A DNA stretch of 64,000 nt, taken from the NCBI RefSeq assembly GCF_003269295.1, contig NZ_QLTT01000009.1:1-64000 (forward strand), given 5' to 3'. Position 1 is the stretch's first letter. Each line of letters starts with the position of its first letter. The translations under genes and the position numbers were made by a program. The DNA is from Lentzea atacamensis. GTDB taxonomy: Bacteria; Actinomycetota; Actinomycetes; Mycobacteriales; Pseudonocardiaceae. The notes beneath the pieces are model-generated. The model saw nothing but the letters and a program-made list of their open reading frames with translations. It was not told the DNA's origin and searched no databases. Below, piece after piece: positions 8,443-16,008 of this stretch.

Positions 8443-8462
8443 GCCCGCAATTGTTGCATAAA

Positions 8463-8478
8463 TTCAACATCTGTTGAA
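8463..8478. promoter_or_regulatory. Perfect palindrome between trpE and tetR, likely TetR operator
   Basis: TTCAACA-TC-TGTTGAA: 7-base arms with a 2-base centre, two bases before the tetR ATG and 20 bases before the trpE start. Position and symmetry fit an autoregulatory TetR operator that could also affect the trp operon. An AT-rich TAAATT at 8458-8463 may be part of a promoter. Confidence 0.65.
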
Positions 8479-8480
8479 CT

Positions 8481-9092
8481 ATGGCCCGTGTGGAGCAAGT
8501 CAACCAGAAACGGCGTGGCCGCCGCGCCGCGGGCGAGGACACCAGGGCCGCGCTGCTCGCGGCGGCGCGCGAGACGTTCGTCGAGAAGGGCTACGACGGC
8601 GCGACGGTCCGCGCGATCGCGGCCAAGGCGGGCGTCGACGCCGCCATGGTCAACCACTGGTTCGGCGGCAAGGAGGGCCTGTTCGCCCAGTCCGTGCTGC
8701 AGCTCCCGTTCGATCCGGGCGAGATCCTCAAACGTCTCCTGGACGGCCCCGTCGAAGAGGCCGGCGAGCGCATCATCCGCACCTTCGTCACCGTCTGGGA
8801 CGCGACCGGCGGCGGCACCTTCGCGGCGCTCATCCGCAGCGTCACCAGTCAGCAGGAGGTCGCGAACGCGCTGAGGTCGTTCTTCATCAACGCGATCTTC
8901 AAGAACCTGCTGACGGAGATCGGGGCCGAGCAACGCGACCTGCGCGCGACCCTCTGCGCCACTCAGATGGTCGGGCTCGGCATCGTCCGGTACGTCGTCC
9001 ACTTCGAACCGCTGGCGTCGGTCGACATCGACACCGTGGTCAGGGCCATCGCCCCGAACCTGCAGCGCTACCTCACGGGAGATCTGGACTAG
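8481..9092 (+). CDS. TetR/AcrR family transcriptional regulator
   Basis: A 203-residue protein. The N-terminal HTH (about 20-66) reads TRAALLAAARETFVEKGYDGATVRAIAAKAGVDAAMVNHWFGGKEGLFAQSV, a clear TetR_N domain with the WF-GGKEGL recognition region. The C-terminal domain (about 90-200) resembles the TetR_C_17-like ligand domain found in actinobacteria. The ATG follows the palindrome so closely that no Shine-Dalgarno site fits, so translation is leaderless or very short-leadered. Possible targets are itself and the divergent trpE operon. Its last 20 bases overlap the convergent hisI gene. Confidence 0.9.
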   Translation: MARVEQVNQKRRGRRAAGEDTRAALLAAARETFVEKGYDGATVRAIAAKAGVDAAMVNHWFGGKEGLFAQSVLQLPFDPGEILKRLLDGPVEEAGERIIRTFVTVWDATGGGTFAALIRSVTSQQEVANALRSFFINAIFKNLLTEIGAEQRDLRATLCATQMVGLGIVRYVVHFEPLASVDIDTVVRAIAPNLQRYLTGDLD

Positions 9093-9432
9093 CGAGCAGC
9101 ACCGTCGCGTCGAAGCACGTGCGGTCGCCCGTGTGGCACGCGGCGCCCACCTGGTCGACGACCAGCAGCAGCGTGTCGCCGTCGCAGTCGAGCCGCACCT
9201 CGTGCACGTACTGCGTGTGGCCGGACGTCTCACCCTTCACCCACAGCTGCTGACGGCTGCGCGAGTAGTAAGTGGCGCGGCGGGTGGTCAACGTGCGGTG
9301 CAGCGCCTCGTCGTCCATCCACGCCACCATGAGCACCTCGCCGGTGCCGCGCTGCTGGGCGACCGCGCAGACCAGGCCGTCGGGCGTGCGCTTGAGCCTG
9401 GCCGACAGGGCGGGATCGAGCGGGCTGCTCAA
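9073..9432 (-). CDS. hisI: Phosphoribosyl-AMP cyclohydrolase
   Basis: A 119-residue protein for the third step of histidine synthesis (opening the adenine ring of PR-AMP). Zinc/metal motifs: DCDGDTLLLVVDQVGAACHTG (Cys, Asp and His ligands) and CFDATVLL; substrate region WMDDEALHRTL and YYSRSRQQLWVKGETSG. A TTG start at 9432 is chosen: GGAGGT lies six bases upstream, the TTG overlaps the stop of the upstream gene as TTGA, and it gives the expected length. The longer open frame (to 9531) is a shadow of that gene. HisE is a separate gene not in the window. Confidence 0.93.
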   Translation of the reverse strand: MSSPLDPALSARLKRTPDGLVCAVAQQRGTGEVLMVAWMDDEALHRTLTTRRATYYSRSRQQLWVKGETSGHTQYVHEVRLDCDGDTLLLVVDQVGAACHTGDRTCFDATVLLASPDLP

Positions 9433-9788
9433 CGGGGACCTCCCAGGTGTTCGCGAGCCGGTCCGGTGTTGAGCAGGACCACTCCGTAGATGTGCACGAC
9501 GGACAGCACGCCGGACGCGACGCGGGCCCACGCCGGCCCGTCGGCCAGCACGATCACCAGATGCAGCAGCGCGACGAGGATGAGCACGACCATCGCCGGG
9601 TAGTGCATGAACCGCAGCCGCAGCAGCAACGCCGCCGCCACCGGGAGTTCGACGAGCGCGATGAACGACGGGAGCTTGAGCACGTCCGCGTCACCGGTCG
9701 AGCGCCAGAGGATGAGGCCCACCACGAAGAACACCAGTGCCCCGCCGAACGCGACCGTCGAGGCCACCCGCACCTCGACCGGTGTCAT
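9429..9788 (-). CDS. Four-helix small membrane protein between hisF and hisI
   Basis: A 119-residue protein with four hydrophobic segments (VAFGGALVFFVVGLILW, FIALVELPVAAALLLRL, AMVVLILVALLHLVIVL, VASGVLSVVHIYGVVLL). The family is unknown to me. Its ATG overlaps the hisF stop by 4 bases and its TGA overlaps the hisI TTG, so it is translated inside the his transcript. That suggests a conserved but undefined role, or simply readthrough expression. Confidence 0.75.
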   Translation of the reverse strand: MTPVEVRVASTVAFGGALVFFVVGLILWRSTGDADVLKLPSFIALVELPVAAALLLRLRFMHYPAMVVLILVALLHLVIVLADGPAWARVASGVLSVVHIYGVVLLNTGPAREHLGGPR

Positions 9789-10543
9789 CGCACCACGACG
9801 CCGGCCGCGCGCAGGCCGTCCTTGACCTCACCGATGCGGAGCTGCCCGAAGTGGAACACGCTCGCCGCGAGCACGGCGTCCGCACCGGCGGCGACGGCGG
9901 GCGGGAAGTGGTCGATCGCACCGGCGCCACCGCTGGCGATCAGCGGCACGTCGACCTCCCGCCGCACCAGCTCGATGAGCTCCAGGTCGAACCCGGCCTT
10001 GGTGCCGTCGGCGTCCATCGAGTTCAGCAGGATCTCGCCGACGCCCAGTTCCTGACCGCGAGCGGCCCACTCCACCGCGTCGATGCCGGTGCCGTTGCGC
10101 CCGCCGTGGGTGGTGACCTCGAACCCGGTGCCGCCGGGCACGCGCCGCGCGTCGACCGACAGCACGATGCACTGCGCGCCGTAGCGCTCCGAGCACTCGC
10201 GCAGCAGTTCGGGACGGGCGATCGCGGCGGTGTTGAGGCTGACCTTGTCCGCTCCCGCGCGCAGCAGCTTGTTCACGTCCTCCGGGCTGCGCACGCCGCC
10301 GCCGACGGTGAGCGGGATGAACACCTGCTCCGCCGTGCGCCGGACCACGTCGTACGTCGTCTCGCGGTCGCCGCTCGATGCCGTCACGTCGAGGAACGTC
10401 AGCTCGTCGGCGCCCTCGGCGTCGTACGCCCTGGCCAGTTCGACGGGGTCGCCCGCGTCGACGAGGTTGGTGAAGTTGACGCCCTTCACCACCCGGCCCC
10501 GGTCGACGTCGAGACAGGGGATCACGCGGACAGCCACTGACAT
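9785..10543 (-). CDS. hisF: Imidazole glycerol phosphate synthase cyclase subunit
   Basis: A 252-residue (beta/alpha)8 enzyme. With HisH it turns PRFAR and glutamine into imidazole glycerol phosphate and AICAR. The catalytic Asp residues lie in VIPCLDVDRGRVVKG (about residue 12) and CIVLSVDARR (about 131). Phosphate loops are VGGGVRS and ASGGAGAIDHF. A TAGGCT box lies seven bases before the ATG on the minus strand, suggesting a leaderless transcript start for hisF-ORF-hisI. It is divergent from the flavin-fold gene at 10589. Confidence 0.96.
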   Translation of the reverse strand: MSVAVRVIPCLDVDRGRVVKGVNFTNLVDAGDPVELARAYDAEGADELTFLDVTASSGDRETTYDVVRRTAEQVFIPLTVGGGVRSPEDVNKLLRAGADKVSLNTAAIARPELLRECSERYGAQCIVLSVDARRVPGGTGFEVTTHGGRNGTGIDAVEWAARGQELGVGEILLNSMDADGTKAGFDLELIELVRREVDVPLIASGGAGAIDHFPPAVAAGADAVLAASVFHFGQLRIGEVKDGLRAAGVVVR

Positions 10544-10588
10544 GCGCGAAAGCCTACAAGGGGCGGTGGAGGACTACGCTGCGGCGCC

Positions 10589-10972
10589 ATGATCACCGAA
10601 CTGGGCCGCGGCGAGTACCTGCTGCTGACGACGTTCCGCAAGGACGGCACTCCAGTGCCCACGCCGGTCTGGGTCGCCCCTGGTGACGCCGACGACGTGA
10701 TCTACGCGTGGAGCGCCAAGGAGACCGGCAAGGTCAAGCGGATCCGGCGCAGCGGTGACGTCGAGATCGGCGCGTGCGACTTCCGCGGCAACCCGAAGGG
10801 CGAGTCGGTCAAGGCGCGCGCGAGGCTGCTCGACGACGACGCCAGCGACGACGTCCGTGCGCGCATCGTCAGGAAGTACGGCTTCATGGGCTGGCTGACC
10901 ATGACCGGCAGCAAGCTGCGCCGGGGCAGGACGGGCACGATCGGCATCGAGATCACCCCGGCGTCAACCTGA
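10589..10972 (+). CDS. PPOX-class F420/FMN-dependent oxidoreductase-like protein
   Basis: A 127-residue split-barrel protein. The N-terminal YLLLTTFRKDGTPVPTPVWVAPGDADDVIYAWSAKETGKVKRIRRSGDVEIGACD is the hallmark of the TIGR03666-like F420-binding PPOX group common in actinomycetes. Such enzymes bind F420 or FMN and reduce undefined substrates. A TACGCT at 10575-10580 lies eight bases before the ATG, so the mRNA may be leaderless. The stop codon lies inside the first palindrome of the next regulatory region. Confidence 0.8.
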   Translation: MITELGRGEYLLLTTFRKDGTPVPTPVWVAPGDADDVIYAWSAKETGKVKRIRRSGDVEIGACDFRGNPKGESVKARARLLDDDASDDVRARIVRKYGFMGWLTMTGSKLRRGRTGTIGIEITPAST

Positions 10973-11008
10973 GGTTGACCGGGCACTCGGCGTCAACCTA
11001 GAGTTGAC
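10963..11008. promoter_or_regulatory. Two copies of a 17-bp palindrome in front of the Clp_N gene
   Basis: Copy 1 (10963-10979) is GTCAACCT-G-AGGTTGAC, a perfect palindrome. Copy 2 (10992-11008) is GTCAAC-CTAGA-GTTGAC. Their starts are 29 bases apart. Copy 1 covers the upstream gene's stop codon and supplies the -35 TTGACC; copy 2 covers the -10 and ends two bases before the GTG. This is the layout of a repressor operator pair covering a promoter. Confidence 0.75.
10975..11004 (+). promoter_or_regulatory. Promoter of the Clp_N/HTH gene
   Basis: TTGACC (10975-10980), an 18-base spacer, then TAGAGT (10999-11004). The expected transcription start, about 7 bases on, coincides with the GTG at 11011, so the message is probably leaderless. 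Both hexamers lie inside the palindromes. Confidence 0.65.
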
Positions 11009-11010
11009 GC

Positions 11011-11712
11011 GTGATCCAGTTGACCGACCTCATCGTCAGGGTCGCTCAAGAAGCCGACGACGCCCTCCTGCGCCTCGCGAAGGCCGTGGAGATGAGCGGC
11101 CAGCTGAACGAGCTCGGCGACCACCTCATCGGCCATTTCGTCGACGAGGCCCGTCGCGGCGGCGCGAGCTGGGCGGAGATCGGCGAGAGCCTCGGCGTCA
11201 CGAAGCAGGCCGCGCAGAAGCGGTTCGTGCCCAAGGAGTCGCCGGAGCTGTCCAAGCCGTCGATGGAGCGCTACACCCAGCGGTCGCGGCGGGTCATCGC
11301 GCTGGCGCGGCACCACGCGCGGTTCAGCGAGCGCATCGGCACCGAGCACCTGCTGCTCGGCCTGCTCGACGAGTCGGGCGGGCTCGCGGCCAAGACCATC
11401 GCGAAGCTGGAGTCCGGCGACGGCAGCACCCGCATCGCCGTGCTGCACCGGCTCGACAACGAGGCCAAGCAGCGCCCGGAGAAGCAGCCGTACTCGACGC
11501 ACTGCAAGAAGTCGCTGGAACTGGCCGTCCGCGAAGCACTGCGGATGGGCCACATGTTCATCGGCACCGAGCACATCCTGCTCGGCGTGCTGCTCGAGGA
11601 GGGCGGGACCGCGGCCGACGTGCTGCACTCCACCGGAGTCACGCACGCGGCCGCGGCCGCTCACATCGAAAGTGTCGTCAGCGGATCGCGGCAAGCGCTT
11701 CCGGGAGCGTGA
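11011..11712 (+). CDS. Clp N-terminal-repeat protein with N-terminal helix-turn-helix
   Basis: A 233-residue protein. Residues about 30-75 (LIGHFVDEARRGGASWAEIGESLGVTKQAAQKRF) form a predicted HTH. Residues about 85-225 contain two Clp_N repeats: ARHHARFSERIGTEHLLLGLLDE and VREALRMGHMFIGTEHILLGVLLEEGGTAADVL, the GTEH-LLGLL signature of ClpC/ClpB N-domains. There is no AAA+ ATPase module, so it is not an unfoldase. It may be a DNA-binding regulator that uses the N-domain to meet the Clp protease or its clients. The GTG start follows the second palindrome by two bases, suggesting autoregulation. Its 3' end overlaps priA by 35 bases, tail to tail. Confidence 0.85.
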   Translation: MIQLTDLIVRVAQEADDALLRLAKAVEMSGQLNELGDHLIGHFVDEARRGGASWAEIGESLGVTKQAAQKRFVPKESPELSKPSMERYTQRSRRVIALARHHARFSERIGTEHLLLGLLDESGGLAAKTIAKLESGDGSTRIAVLHRLDNEAKQRPEKQPYSTHCKKSLELAVREALRMGHMFIGTEHILLGVLLEEGGTAADVLHSTGVTHAAAAAHIESVVSGSRQALPGA

Positions 11713-12409
11713 AAGCACCGGCGTACAAGGCCTTGCCGATGATCGAGCCCTCCACGCCGTCGCGGGAGAGCTTCGCCAGCGCGACCAGGTCGTCCACAGT
11801 GGACACACCGCCGGACGCGATCACCGGGGCGTCGGTGCGGGCGCAGACCTCGCTCAGCAGCTCCAGGTTCGGCCCCGTCAGCGTGCCGTCCTTCGACACG
11901 TCCGTCACGACGTAACGGGCGCAGCCGTCGCGGTCGAGCCGGTCGAGGACCTCCCAGAGGTCACCGCCGTCGGAGGTCCAGCCACGGCCCTTGACCCGGT
12001 GGCCCTGCTCGGTGATGCGGACATCGAGGCCCACCGCGATCTTCTCGCCGTACGCCGCGATGGCCTTCGCGCACCACTCCGGGTCTTCCAGGGCTGCCGT
12101 GCCCAGGTTGACGCGGGCGCAACCGGTGGCCAGCGCGGCCTCCAGCGACGCGTCGTCGCGGATGCCGCCGGACAGCTCCACCTTCACGTCGAGCTCGCCG
12201 ACGACGCGGGCGATCAGGTCGCGGTTCGAGCCGCGGCCGAACGCGGCGTCCAGGTCGACGAGATGGATCCACTCCGCTCCGTCGCGCTGCCACTGCAACG
12301 CCGCGTCCAGCGGCTCGCCGTAGTTCGTCTCGGTACCGGCTTCGCCCTGCACGAGCCTGACGGCCTTGCCATCAGCCACGTCAACAGCGGGGAGGAGTGT
12401 GAACGTCAC
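11678..12409 (-). CDS. priA: Bifunctional ProFAR/PRA isomerase
   Basis: A 243-residue (beta/alpha)8 isomerase. In actinobacteria PriA serves both histidine (HisA step) and tryptophan (TrpF step) synthesis. The catalytic Asp residues lie in LLPAVDVADGKAVRL (about residue 10) and VVTDVSKDGTLTGPN (about 170). Phosphate-binding loops are LSGGIRD and IASGGVST. No trpF is visible near trpC, which supports the dual role. The ATG overlaps the stop of... the upstream secreted-protein gene lies at 12406-13638, sharing 4 bases (ATGA), so priA is coupled to that gene and to hisH. Confidence 0.94.
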   Translation of the reverse strand: MTFTLLPAVDVADGKAVRLVQGEAGTETNYGEPLDAALQWQRDGAEWIHLVDLDAAFGRGSNRDLIARVVGELDVKVELSGGIRDDASLEAALATGCARVNLGTAALEDPEWCAKAIAAYGEKIAVGLDVRITEQGHRVKGRGWTSDGGDLWEVLDRLDRDGCARYVVTDVSKDGTLTGPNLELLSEVCARTDAPVIASGGVSTVDDLVALAKLSRDGVEGSIIGKALYAGAFTLPEALAAIR

Positions 12410-13638
12410 CCGCTCAGCCTAGCGTCCCCCAGCACGAGCGCGGCCACGCGCTCCTGGGCCTCCGCGGTCCTCGCGAACGTCGCCGGAACAGGCGTGACGA
12501 GGAAGCCGACGAAGGCGGGGTACTGCTGCGCGAGCGCGAGGTGCAGGTACTGGGTGCTTTCGAGATCGGCATCGGTGCGGTCCGCGCACGGCGCCTGCGG
12601 CGATCCCTCCGTCAGGAGGAACAGCTCCTTGCCGGGAACTCGTTCCGCCAGCTTCGCCATCCTCGCCTCGAGCGCCTCGTAGCCGGCGCAGTACTCGTGG
12701 AAGCCGACCCCGTCGGCCTCCGCCGGCGCCTGGAAGGTGTCGTCGACAGCGGGGCCCGCGACGACGAACACGACCTTCTTGCCGGGGAAGCGCTTCTTGA
12801 TCTGGCGCGCGGTGTCGCCGTCCCTCACCACGAAGCCGTCGACGCCGCCGAGCTGCTCCGCCTGGCTGTCCCCCACCTCGATCAGGTTGAGGTTGCTGTG
12901 ACCGCGCACCGCGGCCGGGTGAGCGCCGAGGTAGCCGTAGTAGCGCAGGGAGGAGCCGGGCGACTTGCGCAGGTCGTCGGAGTTCAGCGCCTCGATCTTC
13001 AGGTCGTCGACGAGACCCGCGGTCGTGGGGCTGCCGGCGCCGAGGTAGACCCACAGCCTGCCGGTCGGGACCTCGGTGCCGAGCGCGATCCTCCGGTGCT
13101 CGCCGTTGATCGTGAGGTCGAGGGCGGAACCGGAGAGCTTCAGCGTCACGCCGAACGATCCGCGCGACTTGACCGACGAGGAGACCACCGGCTTGCCGGG
13201 TTGCGAGATCTCCACGCTTCCGTTGGCGCGCAGCACGAAGCCGAGGTCGATGTCCTGATTGGACGGGTGCCCGGTGCTGTTCGCCGAACGGGCGAGCACG
13301 ATGGACGACCAGCCGTCCGCCGCCGGGGTGAGCTTCGCCGAGATCGCCGGACCGGTGGAGGGCGCGTCGAGGCGCACCGCTGTCGTGGCGCCGCGCATCG
13401 ACAGCGTTCCCGGCCGCCGCGGATCGTTGACGTGCACTGATCCGCCGGCGACCCGGCTGTAGGTGACGGCGCCGGTGCCCTGGCGCTGTTTGAGGTTGTC
13501 GTTCAGGCCGTGGGTGAGCGGCGAGTGAACGGCCCCGTCGAAGTTGTCGCGGAACGGTGCCGGTGCGGCGAGTGCGCCCCCAGGCACAGCAACGGAGGCA
13601 GCCACCAGCGCGGCTACCGTCAGCAGTCGTGTGATCAC
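12406..13638 (-). CDS. Secreted protein of unknown function between hisH and priA
   Basis: A 410-residue protein with a signal peptide (VITRLLTVAALVAASVAVPGGALAA, cleavage near residue 25). Residues about 28-200 look like a beta-sandwich of the concanavalin/LamG kind (RDNFDGAV...GATTAVRLDAPSTGPAISAKLTP...WSSIVLARS). The C-terminal half (about 215-400) resembles an alpha/beta domain (KKVVFVVAGPAVDDTF, FLLTEGSP, YPAFVGFLVTPVPATF); I cannot assign either to a named family. The GTG start at 13638 overlaps the hisH stop (GTGA), and the stop overlaps the priA ATG. A secreted protein inside a tightly coupled his operon is unusual; it may be an insertion kept in frame with transcription. Confidence 0.7.
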   Translation of the reverse strand: MITRLLTVAALVAASVAVPGGALAAPAPFRDNFDGAVHSPLTHGLNDNLKQRQGTGAVTYSRVAGGSVHVNDPRRPGTLSMRGATTAVRLDAPSTGPAISAKLTPAADGWSSIVLARSANSTGHPSNQDIDLGFVLRANGSVEISQPGKPVVSSSVKSRGSFGVTLKLSGSALDLTINGEHRRIALGTEVPTGRLWVYLGAGSPTTAGLVDDLKIEALNSDDLRKSPGSSLRYYGYLGAHPAAVRGHSNLNLIEVGDSQAEQLGGVDGFVVRDGDTARQIKKRFPGKKVVFVVAGPAVDDTFQAPAEADGVGFHEYCAGYEALEARMAKLAERVPGKELFLLTEGSPQAPCADRTDADLESTQYLHLALAQQYPAFVGFLVTPVPATFARTAEAQERVAALVLGDARLSG

Positions 13639-14270
13639 GACAGGGTAGTCAACCAGTTCTTCAGCAGCTGCGCTCCGGCATCGCCGGACTTCTCCGGGTG
13701 GAACTGGGTCGCCCACAGCGGCCCGTTCTCGACGGCGGCGACGAACTCGTCACCGGCGTGGTCGGCCCACGTCACCAGCGGCGGCTTGATGTGGTCTGCG
13801 GCCTCCAGCTCCCACTTGCGCACGCCGTAGGAGTGCACGAAGTAGAACCGGGTGTCCTTGTCGAGGCCGGCGAAGAGCTGCGAGCCCTCCGGCGCGCGCA
13901 CCGTGTTCCAGCCCATGTGCGGCACGATCGGCGCTTCGAGCCGCTCGACGGTGCCGGGCCACTCGCCGCAGCCCTCGGTCAGCACGCCGTGTTCGATGCC
14001 GCGCTCGAACAGGATCTGCATGCCCACGCAGATGCCGAGCACAGGACGGCCACCGGCGAGGCGCTCGCCGATGATCCGGGCGCCGCGCACGGAGTTCAGG
14101 CCCTCCATGCACGCGGCGTACGCGCCGACGCCGGGAACGACCAGGCCGTCGGCCTCGCGCGCGGCCTTCGGGTCCGCCGTCACCTCGACATGGGCGCCGA
14201 CCCGCTGAAGCGCGCGCTCGGCCGAGCGCAGGTTGCCGGAGCCATAGTCAAGTACGACGACGCGTGCCAC
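13635..14270 (-). CDS. hisH: Imidazole glycerol phosphate synthase glutaminase subunit
   Basis: A 211-residue class I glutamine amidotransferase that feeds ammonia to HisF. The nucleophile Cys is in VLGICVGMQILFERG, and the His-Glu pair is in WATQFHPEKSGDAG. The oxyanion strand is VPGVGAYAACM. The GTG at 14270 (VARVVVLDYGSGNL) is preferred because family members begin right at this strand; other GTGs lie 3 and 6 bases upstream, and the longer frame to 14300 overlaps the neighbour. No strong Shine-Dalgarno site is seen. Confidence 0.94.
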   Translation of the reverse strand: MARVVVLDYGSGNLRSAERALQRVGAHVEVTADPKAAREADGLVVPGVGAYAACMEGLNSVRGARIIGERLAGGRPVLGICVGMQILFERGIEHGVLTEGCGEWPGTVERLEAPIVPHMGWNTVRAPEGSQLFAGLDKDTRFYFVHSYGVRKWELEAADHIKPPLVTWADHAGDEFVAAVENGPLWATQFHPEKSGDAGAQLLKNWLTTLS

Positions 14271-14280
14271 GACGACCAGG

Positions 14281-15105
14281 TTAGTCGGTCGGAGCCGCAC
14301 CCTGCGTCACCGGTATGACCGGCAACACCGTGTTGATCGCCTTCTTCCGCACGAGCTGCCGCCTCAGCACGACCAGGGCCGTGGCCAGCAAAGCCACGAG
14401 CACGGCGCTGATGAGGTAGTAGACGACCGCCGGAATGCTGAACAGGAGCGTGGCCAACGCCGTGAGCACCATCAACGGCAGGAACGCCGCTAACGGCCAC
14501 ATCTGGGTGCGCGGTGGCTCCAGCGACTGCAGCACGCCGTCCGCGCGTCCCTCCTCGGTGAGCTCGGCGACCTGCGCGACCTCGGGCAGTCCCGCAGCGC
14601 GGAAGAAGTCGGGGATCGCCCGGTGTGCGTTGTGGAAGTCGCGGATGCGTTCGAGCGGGCCCTTGCGGCTGGCCGGCGGCCACAGCGCGGTGAGCTTGTC
14701 GATCGCGTCGTGCTGCCACTTCTCCTTCTCGCGCAGGTTGACGAGGCCCGCGGTCGAACGGTCGAAGAGCCTCCCGGCCGGACCCGACTGCTTGGCCTCC
14801 GCGGAGAGCGCCAGGACGGCCTCGCGCGAGCCCCACATGGTGGCGCGGCCGAGCGTCGTGGTGAAGAGGTAGAGCAGGGCCGCGGAGTCGTTCCACACGG
14901 CCAGCGCGGCGCCGCCCGCGATCTTGCGCACCCTGTTCGTCATGTAGGCGGCCTCGCTGAGCTTGGTGCCCGGCGGAGGCAGCAGCACCGTGCCGGACTG
15001 CACAGGGACGAGCGCCGCGGGGCCCACGTTGCCGCTGTGCATGGCCTTTTGCAGCTCCGCGGCGTTCAACGGGGTCCAGATCAGCATTCTCACGCGCAAC
15101 ATCAT
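14281..15105 (-). CDS. Membrane protein, downstream member of a paralogous pair
   Basis: A 274-residue protein with an N-terminal soluble domain (about 1-190) and two helices at about 205-255 (AAFLPLMVLTALATLLFSI, VVYYLISAVLVALLATALVVL). The start of the soluble domain, RMLIWTPLNAAELQKAM...LVPVQSGTVLLPPPG...ALAVWNDSAALLYLF, aligns with RVVIWTTSDPESTRTAL...LVPVPHGTFVLGPDP...GLVWTESTAWIVYF in the gene just upstream. The two are therefore diverged paralogues with the same domain plan. I do not recognise the family. The ATG at 15105 overlaps the upstream stop (ATGA). hisH follows 11 bases later. Confidence 0.7.
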   Translation of the reverse strand: MMLRVRMLIWTPLNAAELQKAMHSGNVGPAALVPVQSGTVLLPPPGTKLSEAAYMTNRVRKIAGGAALAVWNDSAALLYLFTTTLGRATMWGSREAVLALSAEAKQSGPAGRLFDRSTAGLVNLREKEKWQHDAIDKLTALWPPASRKGPLERIRDFHNAHRAIPDFFRAAGLPEVAQVAELTEEGRADGVLQSLEPPRTQMWPLAAFLPLMVLTALATLLFSIPAVVYYLISAVLVALLATALVVLRRQLVRKKAINTVLPVIPVTQGAAPTD

Positions 15106-15902
15106 TCCTCGTCGGCCGCGCGGGCCCAGGCCGACATGCCAAGGATGTCGCGTTCGGGGAACGGATCGCGGCGGCGCGAGCGGTGCACGGAGAAGGCGCC
15201 GTGTGCGACGGCGAACGGCAGCGCGAGCCCGCCGAGCACGAGCATCACCAACGTGAACGCGTCCGGGAAGACCCCTTCCTCCACGAAGAAGACGAAGACC
15301 ACGAGCATGGCAAGCGCTGTCCCGACCTGGAGCGCGGCGGCCTTCAGCGGGCCACCCGCGGTGAACGGCTTGCCCGGCGCTTCGGCCATGCCGTGCCGTT
15401 CGCCGAGGAGCGTTTCCCACCACTTCTTCTCGTGGTGCGGCACCGCGTCGTCGACCTCGCCACCGTCGATCTTGACCAACGCGGCGGCGTCCGCCGGGTA
15501 GCCCGCGGACTCCAGTGCGAACCGCAACGCGCCGAGGCCGTCGATCACGCCGTGTTCGCGCACGGCCTCGACCGCGTCGGTGAGCCAGCTCAAGCCGTCC
15601 GGCAGGCCTTTGGGCGGCGCCGGCTCGAAGGAGTCGTCAGGGCCGAAACGCCAGCCGCGGACCGTGCCGTCGAAGTAGACGATCCACGCGGTGCTCTCCG
15701 TCCACACCAGACCCACCCGCACACCGTTCACGATGCGCAGGTTGTCCAGCAACGTGCTGGAGGTGTGCGGATCCGGGCCGAGCACGAACGTGCCGTGCGG
15801 AACGGGCACGAGCAACCGAGGCCGGGCGAGTCGTCTGCTCAGCGCCGTCCGTGTCGACTCCGGGTCTGATGTGGTCCAGATGACCACACGCGGGGTGTGC
15901 AC
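15102..15902 (-). CDS. Membrane protein, upstream member of a paralogous pair
   Basis: About 266 residues from the GTG at 15902 (VHTPRVVIWTTSDPES), chosen so that the N-terminus lines up with its paralogue; the open frame extends to 15983. It has a soluble N-terminal domain (about 1-190), then hydrophobic segments LQVGTALAMLVVFVFFV and FTLVMLVLGGLALPFAVAHGAF, and a short basic-acidic tail (RSRRRDPFPERDILGM). Both paralogues place strands around a Trp (RVxxWT, GLVWT/LAVW), which could be a small sensor-like fold. There is no known function. It is likely the first gene of the short operon feeding into hisH. Confidence 0.65.
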   Translation of the reverse strand: MHTPRVVIWTTSDPESTRTALSRRLARPRLLVPVPHGTFVLGPDPHTSSTLLDNLRIVNGVRVGLVWTESTAWIVYFDGTVRGWRFGPDDSFEPAPPKGLPDGLSWLTDAVEAVREHGVIDGLGALRFALESAGYPADAAALVKIDGGEVDDAVPHHEKKWWETLLGERHGMAEAPGKPFTAGGPLKAAALQVGTALAMLVVFVFFVEEGVFPDAFTLVMLVLGGLALPFAVAHGAFSVHRSRRRDPFPERDILGMSAWARAADEE

Positions 15903-16008
15903 GATCGGGCATCTTGCCTGATCGTGCGCCCCTCCCCCTGAACTCCCCCTAAACGGCGCGAGAAGGCGCGCCGGTCCAGTCATCCCCCATGACCGCGAAC
16001 ATGTTTCT

